A stretch of 17,788 bases of DNA from JALYXS01 sp051003795 (GTDB lineage: Bacteria; Acidobacteriota; Terriglobia; Bryobacterales; Bryobacteraceae). The stretch's first letter is position 1. The number at the start of each line of letters is the position of its first letter. The notes beneath the pieces are model-generated. The model ran no database searches and had not been told where the DNA came from. It worked only from the letters and a program-made list of their open reading frames with translations. The translations under genes and the position numbers were made by a program. The stretch is taken from the NCBI GenBank assembly GCA_051003795.1, contig JBPCKZ010000104.1, positions 1 through 17,788 of the forward strand, in the 5' to 3' direction. Below are positions 14,281 through 17,788 of this stretch, piece after piece.

Positions 14281-16266
14281 ATGCCGGCCTTGTTCAGGGC
14301 TTTCCTTTCTGCCTCCCTTGTAGCGTCGCTTTTAATGGCGGTGGGTCCCACGGCCCCGCTTGGAAAATACACGCCCGCCGAACGCCGCCACTGGGCTTTT
14401 CAGCAACGCTCGAATCCCGCCGTCCCCGTTTTCACCGGCCCGAAAGATCGCGCTTGGGCCAAGAGCCCGGTCGACGCATTCATCCTCGCGCGTCTTAAGA
14501 AAGAGGGATTGTCGCCCGCGGCTCCAGCTGGCCGGGAGACGCTGATTCGCCGCGTTTCGTTCGACCTCACCGGCCTTCCCCCGACTCCCGCGGAGACAGC
14601 CGCCTTCGTAAAGGATCGCTCCCCGGACGCGTATAAGAATCTGGTCGAGCGCCTATTGAACAGCCCGCATTACGGCGAGCGCTGGGGACAGCACTGGCTC
14701 GACGTCGTACGCTTCGCCGAGACCGACGGCTTCGAATACGATACGCACCGCCGGGATGCCTGGCGCTATCGGGATTACGTAATCCGCGCGTTCAACAACG
14801 ATAAGCCATACGCCCTTTTCCTCGCCGAGCAGCTTGCTGGCGACGAGATCGCGCCCAAAGAAGATGAGACGCTGATTGCCGCGGGCTTTAACCGGCTCGG
14901 GCCGCTGCGCAAGAATGCGGGCAATCAGGAAGTCGCCAGCAGCCGGAATGAAGTTCTGACGGAGATGACCAACATCGTCGGATCGGGCGTGCTCGGCGTG
15001 ACGCTCGGCTGCGCGCGCTGCCACGATCACAAGTTCGATCCCTTCCGGCAGAGCGATTACTATCGCATGCAGGGATTCTTCGCGGCAACCTTCGAAAACA
15101 ACGTTTCGAAAGCGACTCCCGAGGAAGAGGTGGCTTGGAAGACAAAGAACGATCCCATCGAGCAGGAGATCAAGGACCTTCGAAAGTCGTTGAAGGGTAA
15201 ACAGGGCGACGAGGCCCAGGCCATCGTCAAAAAGCTGGAGACGTTGGAAGACGAAAAGCCGGAACCGCTGCCTTCGCTGTTTTCCGTAAAAGACGAGGTC
15301 GAGCATCGTTCCGAAATCCATCTTCTGCAGCGCGGCGACTACCAGAATAAGGGCGATAAAGTGAGCATGCGCGCGCTCGGCATCCTGTTGCCGGAGAACA
15401 GCCCGGAACTGCCGGAATCGACCCCGAAACCGCGCGCGGAGTTGGCGAAATGGGTAACCGATCCCGGCAATCCTCTGACTGCCCGGGTGATGGCGAACCG
15501 CATTTGGGAATACCATTTCGGACGCGGAATCGTATCCACGCCGAACGATTTTGGAAGGATGGGCGAGCGCCCCACCAACCCCGAGCTGCTGGATTATCTG
15601 GCGAATGAATTCGTCGCGAGTGGCTGGAGCGTGAAGCATCTGCACCGTTTGATCTTGATGAGCAACACGTACGCGCAAGCGGGCGGGCCTCCGGACCAAA
15701 AGGACCCGGACGACAAGCTGCTTTCCGCGTTTCCGCGGCGCAGGTTGGAAGCCGAGGAGATCCGCGACGCCATGCTGGCGGCGGCGGGCGATATTAATGC
15801 GAAGCCGGGCGGCCCGAGCGTGATCGTGCCCATCGATGCCGAACTGGTCAAGGCGCTTTACAAGCCGTCGCAGTGGGCGCCCGCGAAAGATCCCGCGGAA
15901 TATGGGCGGCGCAGCGTGTATCTGATCGCGAAACGCAATTTGCGATTGCCGTTTATGGAAGTTTTCGATTCGCCGGATTTGCAGGTGAGCTGCCCGCGGC
16001 GCGAATCGAGCACGCATGCCCCGCAAGCGCTTGAAATGCTCAATGGGACTCTGGCGAACCAGCAGGCGAAGGCTTTGGCGGATCGCTTGGGGCGGGAAGC
16101 GGGGAAAAGCCGCCGAAAAGAAGTCGATCTGGCGTACCGTTTGGTGGCCGGCCGCGCCCCGAAACCGGCGGAACTTCAGCTTTCGTTGAAGTTTCTGGAT
16201 CGGAATTCGCGCGAGCAGTTTGCGTTGGCGATGTTCAACCTGAATGCATTTTTGTACATTAATTGA
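14281..16266 (+). CDS. DUF1549/DUF1553 domain protein with CxxCH motif
   Basis: A 661-residue exported protein of the type abundant in Planctomycetes and Acidobacteriota. A signal peptide (about 1-25) precedes DUF1549 (about 60-270, also called PSCyt2), with NSPHYGERWGQHWLDVVRFA (127-146) and CARCHDHKFDPF (244-255), whose CxxCH resembles a c-type heme site. A charged, coiled-coil-like linker (about 285-325) leads to DUF1553 (about 385-640, PSD1), with NPLTARVMANRIWEYHFGRG (397-416) and FLYIN at the end. It lacks the N-terminal cytochrome-like PSCyt1 domain carried by longer relatives. Biochemical function is unknown. The start has GAAGG 9 nt upstream. It is followed directly by a DUF1501 gene, the usual partner. 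No strong promoter was recognised, although TAAAAT hexamers lie at 14261 and 14275. Confidence 0.92.
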   Translation: MPALFRAFLSASLVASLLMAVGPTAPLGKYTPAERRHWAFQQRSNPAVPVFTGPKDRAWAKSPVDAFILARLKKEGLSPAAPAGRETLIRRVSFDLTGLPPTPAETAAFVKDRSPDAYKNLVERLLNSPHYGERWGQHWLDVVRFAETDGFEYDTHRRDAWRYRDYVIRAFNNDKPYALFLAEQLAGDEIAPKEDETLIAAGFNRLGPLRKNAGNQEVASSRNEVLTEMTNIVGSGVLGVTLGCARCHDHKFDPFRQSDYYRMQGFFAATFENNVSKATPEEEVAWKTKNDPIEQEIKDLRKSLKGKQGDEAQAIVKKLETLEDEKPEPLPSLFSVKDEVEHRSEIHLLQRGDYQNKGDKVSMRALGILLPENSPELPESTPKPRAELAKWVTDPGNPLTARVMANRIWEYHFGRGIVSTPNDFGRMGERPTNPELLDYLANEFVASGWSVKHLHRLILMSNTYAQAGGPPDQKDPDDKLLSAFPRRRLEAEEIRDAMLAAAGDINAKPGGPSVIVPIDAELVKALYKPSQWAPAKDPAEYGRRSVYLIAKRNLRLPFMEVFDSPDLQVSCPRRESSTHAPQALEMLNGTLANQQAKALADRLGREAGKSRRKEVDLAYRLVAGRAPKPAELQLSLKFLDRNSREQFALAMFNLNAFLYIN

Positions 16267-16280
16267 CCCGCCCAAAAACC

Positions 16281-17711
16281 ATGCCTGAACACGTTCGCAT
16301 CACCCGCAATCGCCGCGAATTCATTACCGATGCTTTCTGCGGCTTCGGCGCGCTCGCGTTGGCGGATCTCCTCGCCCGCGACACCGCGCAAGCGGCTACG
16401 CTCTCCGCCAATCCGCTCGCGCCCAAGCCGCCGCAGCTTCCCGATAAGGCCAAAGCCAAGTCCTGCGTGTTTTTGTTCATGGCCGGCGGCCCCAGCCACA
16501 TGGAGACCTTCGACCCCAAGCCTCTGCTCAACAAGCTAAACGGCCAGAAGCGCCCCGCCGAGTTCGGCGAGGCGAAGTACCAGTTCATCACCGGCGAAGC
16601 GCACCTGCTTGGGACCAAGCGCACGTTCAAGAAGCATGGCAAGAGCGGTATCGAAGTCTCGGACCTGCTGCCGCACACGGCCGAGTGCATTGACGATATC
16701 GCGGTGCTCCGATCCGTCCACGGCGACATGGTGGTGCATTCCGGCGCGCAGTATCAGCTCTTCACGGGCCGCGTAATTCCCGGGTTCCCGAGCATGGGCG
16801 CCTGGATGCTTTATGGACTCGGCTCCGAGAGCGAATCGCTCCCCGGCTACGTGGTGATGCCCGATGCGAAGGGCGCGCTCGAAGCGGGTCAGCCCATGTA
16901 TAGCAACGGTTTTCTGCCGGCGATCTATCAGCCGACCATGTTTCGCTCCGGCGCGAAACCCGTGTTGAATCTCGATCTGCCCGCGGGCGTCACGCCGCAG
17001 GAACGCCGCCGCACGCTCGATCTGATCAAGGGTTTAAATCAGGCCAGCATGCGCCCCGACGATACCGAATTCGCCGCGCGCATCAATGCCTACGACCTCG
17101 CGTTCAAAATGCAGAGCGAAGCGCCCGCCGTTTTCGACCTTTCGGGCGAGCCGCAAGAAACGCTCGATATGTACGGCATCGGCAAGCAGCCCACCGACGA
17201 TTATGGCCGCCGGCTGCTGCTGACACGCCGCCTGGTCGAGAAGGGCGTTCGTTTTATTTGCCCGGTTTCGGGCGGCGGTCCCGGCAACATGCAGTGGGAC
17301 GCGCATGAGGATATCGAAGAGAATCACCTGCGCATGGCCGCTCAAACGGACCAGCCGATTGCCGGTTTCCTGAAGGATTTGAAGCGCCGCGGATTGCTCG
17401 ATACGACGCTGGTTGTGTGGGGCGGCGAGTTTGGTCGCTCACCGGAATCGCAAGGCAGCAAGGGCCGTGACCATCATAACCTTGGCTTCTCGATGTGGAT
17501 GGCGGGAGGCGGGATCAAGGGCGGACAGGTGGTGGGCGCGACGGACGAAATCGGGCTGAGAGCGATACAGGACCCGTATCACATTCGCGACGTCCACACG
17601 ACGATTTTGAATCAGCTTGGGTTGGATCAGAATCAGTTGAGCTTCCTGCACCAGGGCCGCAAAGAACGGTTGACCGAAGTGCAAGGCAAAGTGATCGGGC
17701 AAGTCGTTTGA
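16281..17711 (+). CDS. DUF1501 family protein, Tat-exported, alkaline-phosphatase/sulfatase-like fold
   Basis: A 476-residue protein of the DUF1501 family, related to the alkaline phosphatase/sulfatase superfamily; its reaction is unknown. The N-terminus carries a twin-arginine signal (NRREFI, 10-15, then a hydrophobic stretch AFCGFGALALADLLA), suggesting folded export, possibly with bound metal. Conserved segments visible are FMAGGPSHMETFDPK (66-80), WDAHEDIEENH (339-349), GGEFGRSPE (381-389), GRDHHN (395-400) and PYHIRDVHTTIL (432-443). The Asp, Glu and His residues there are plausible metal ligands. I chose the ATG at 16281, placing the Tat motif at a normal distance. A TTG at 16263 would overlap the previous stop (TTGA). 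No clear ribosome binding site precedes the ATG, but the 14-bp gap implies cotranscription with the DUF1549/DUF1553 gene. Confidence 0.93.
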   Translation: MPEHVRITRNRREFITDAFCGFGALALADLLARDTAQAATLSANPLAPKPPQLPDKAKAKSCVFLFMAGGPSHMETFDPKPLLNKLNGQKRPAEFGEAKYQFITGEAHLLGTKRTFKKHGKSGIEVSDLLPHTAECIDDIAVLRSVHGDMVVHSGAQYQLFTGRVIPGFPSMGAWMLYGLGSESESLPGYVVMPDAKGALEAGQPMYSNGFLPAIYQPTMFRSGAKPVLNLDLPAGVTPQERRRTLDLIKGLNQASMRPDDTEFAARINAYDLAFKMQSEAPAVFDLSGEPQETLDMYGIGKQPTDDYGRRLLLTRRLVEKGVRFICPVSGGGPGNMQWDAHEDIEENHLRMAAQTDQPIAGFLKDLKRRGLLDTTLVVWGGEFGRSPESQGSKGRDHHNLGFSMWMAGGGIKGGQVVGATDEIGLRAIQDPYHIRDVHTTILNQLGLDQNQLSFLHQGRKERLTEVQGKVIGQVV

Positions 17712-17726
17712 GGTTTTTGTGGCGCG

Positions 17727-17788
17727 GGCACTCGTGCCTGCCGTGTCCACACTCGTGTGGACAATTGTTCCGAAGTTGTGTCCACACG
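17727..17788. repeat. Cluster of REP-like hairpins at the right edge
   Basis: A GGCAC-TC-GTGCC hairpin (17727-17738) is followed by a perfect 9-bp-arm hairpin, TGTCCACACTCGTGTGGACA (17744-17763). Both share the core CACTCGTG. A further TGTCCACAC arm (17779-17787) could pair with 17755-17763 instead, across a 15-nt loop. There is no T-tract, so it does not look like a classic terminator, although the stem could still end or protect the DUF1501 transcript. Short repeated GC-rich hairpins between genes resemble REP/BIME elements; the array continues past the window. Confidence 0.6.

Noticed and set aside
14653..16275. 540-codon open frame on the minus strand inside the DUF1549/DUF1553 gene
   Set aside because: Arginine- and glutamine-rich, no recognisable domain, and fully antisense to a well-supported gene. 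Long antisense frames are common in GC-rich coding DNA.
1..17788. A new defence, CRISPR, retron or other mobile system
   Set aside because: No repeat-spacer array, reverse transcriptase, nuclease, toxin-antitoxin pair or phage genes were seen; apart from the IS edge the gene set is housekeeping and envelope-related.

Overview
The window looks like a chromosomal piece of a GC-rich Acidobacteriota bacterium, most likely of the Solibacter/Bryobacter type. This rests on gene content: two very large Oar-like TonB-dependent receptors with an N-terminal carboxypeptidase-regulatory-like domain, a DUF1549/DUF1553 plus DUF1501 pair, and a protease of the exosortase-associated CAAX type. No rRNA, tRNA or CRISPR array was seen, and the taxonomic call is inference.

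Layout. The left edge (1-121) is the end of an IS3-family insertion sequence whose orfA runs out of the window. From about 8740 down to 233 everything is on the minus strand. In order of transcription these are a lytic transglycosylase and an N-acetylmuramoyl-L-alanine amidase (3 bp apart, a peptidoglycan-remodelling pair), a small exported protein, a 315-bp gap, clpP and an SDR dehydrogenase (8 bp apart), then a TonB-dependent receptor whose stop codon overlaps the start of an XRE-type regulator with a periplasmic-binding-protein-like sensor domain. Divergent from the transglycosylase, mobA (molybdenum cofactor guanylyltransferase) overlaps an MlaF-like ABC ATPase on the plus strand. That ATPase converges on a second TonB-dependent receptor (10128-13433, minus). 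Next is a broken exosortase-associated CPBP protease (13505-14274, minus). On the plus strand follow a DUF1549/DUF1553 protein with a CxxCH motif and a Tat-exported DUF1501 protein. The right edge holds a cluster of short hairpins resembling REP/BIME elements.

How the genes fit together. Most are envelope genes: outer-membrane uptake (two TonB receptors), murein turnover, lipid-transport ATPase and exported DUF1501/DUF1553 proteins. The receptor-regulator pair at 233-4566 looks like a self-contained ligand-uptake and ligand-sensing unit. The DUF1549/1553-DUF1501 pair is a conserved pair of unknown biochemistry.

I found no clear new defence or mobile system. The most notable items are the CAAX-type protease split by three putative homopolymer lesions, operator-like palindromes and tandem repeats at the two TonB receptor promoters, the pairing hairpins at the right edge, and a recurring pattern of 11-15 bp tandem duplications across the window.
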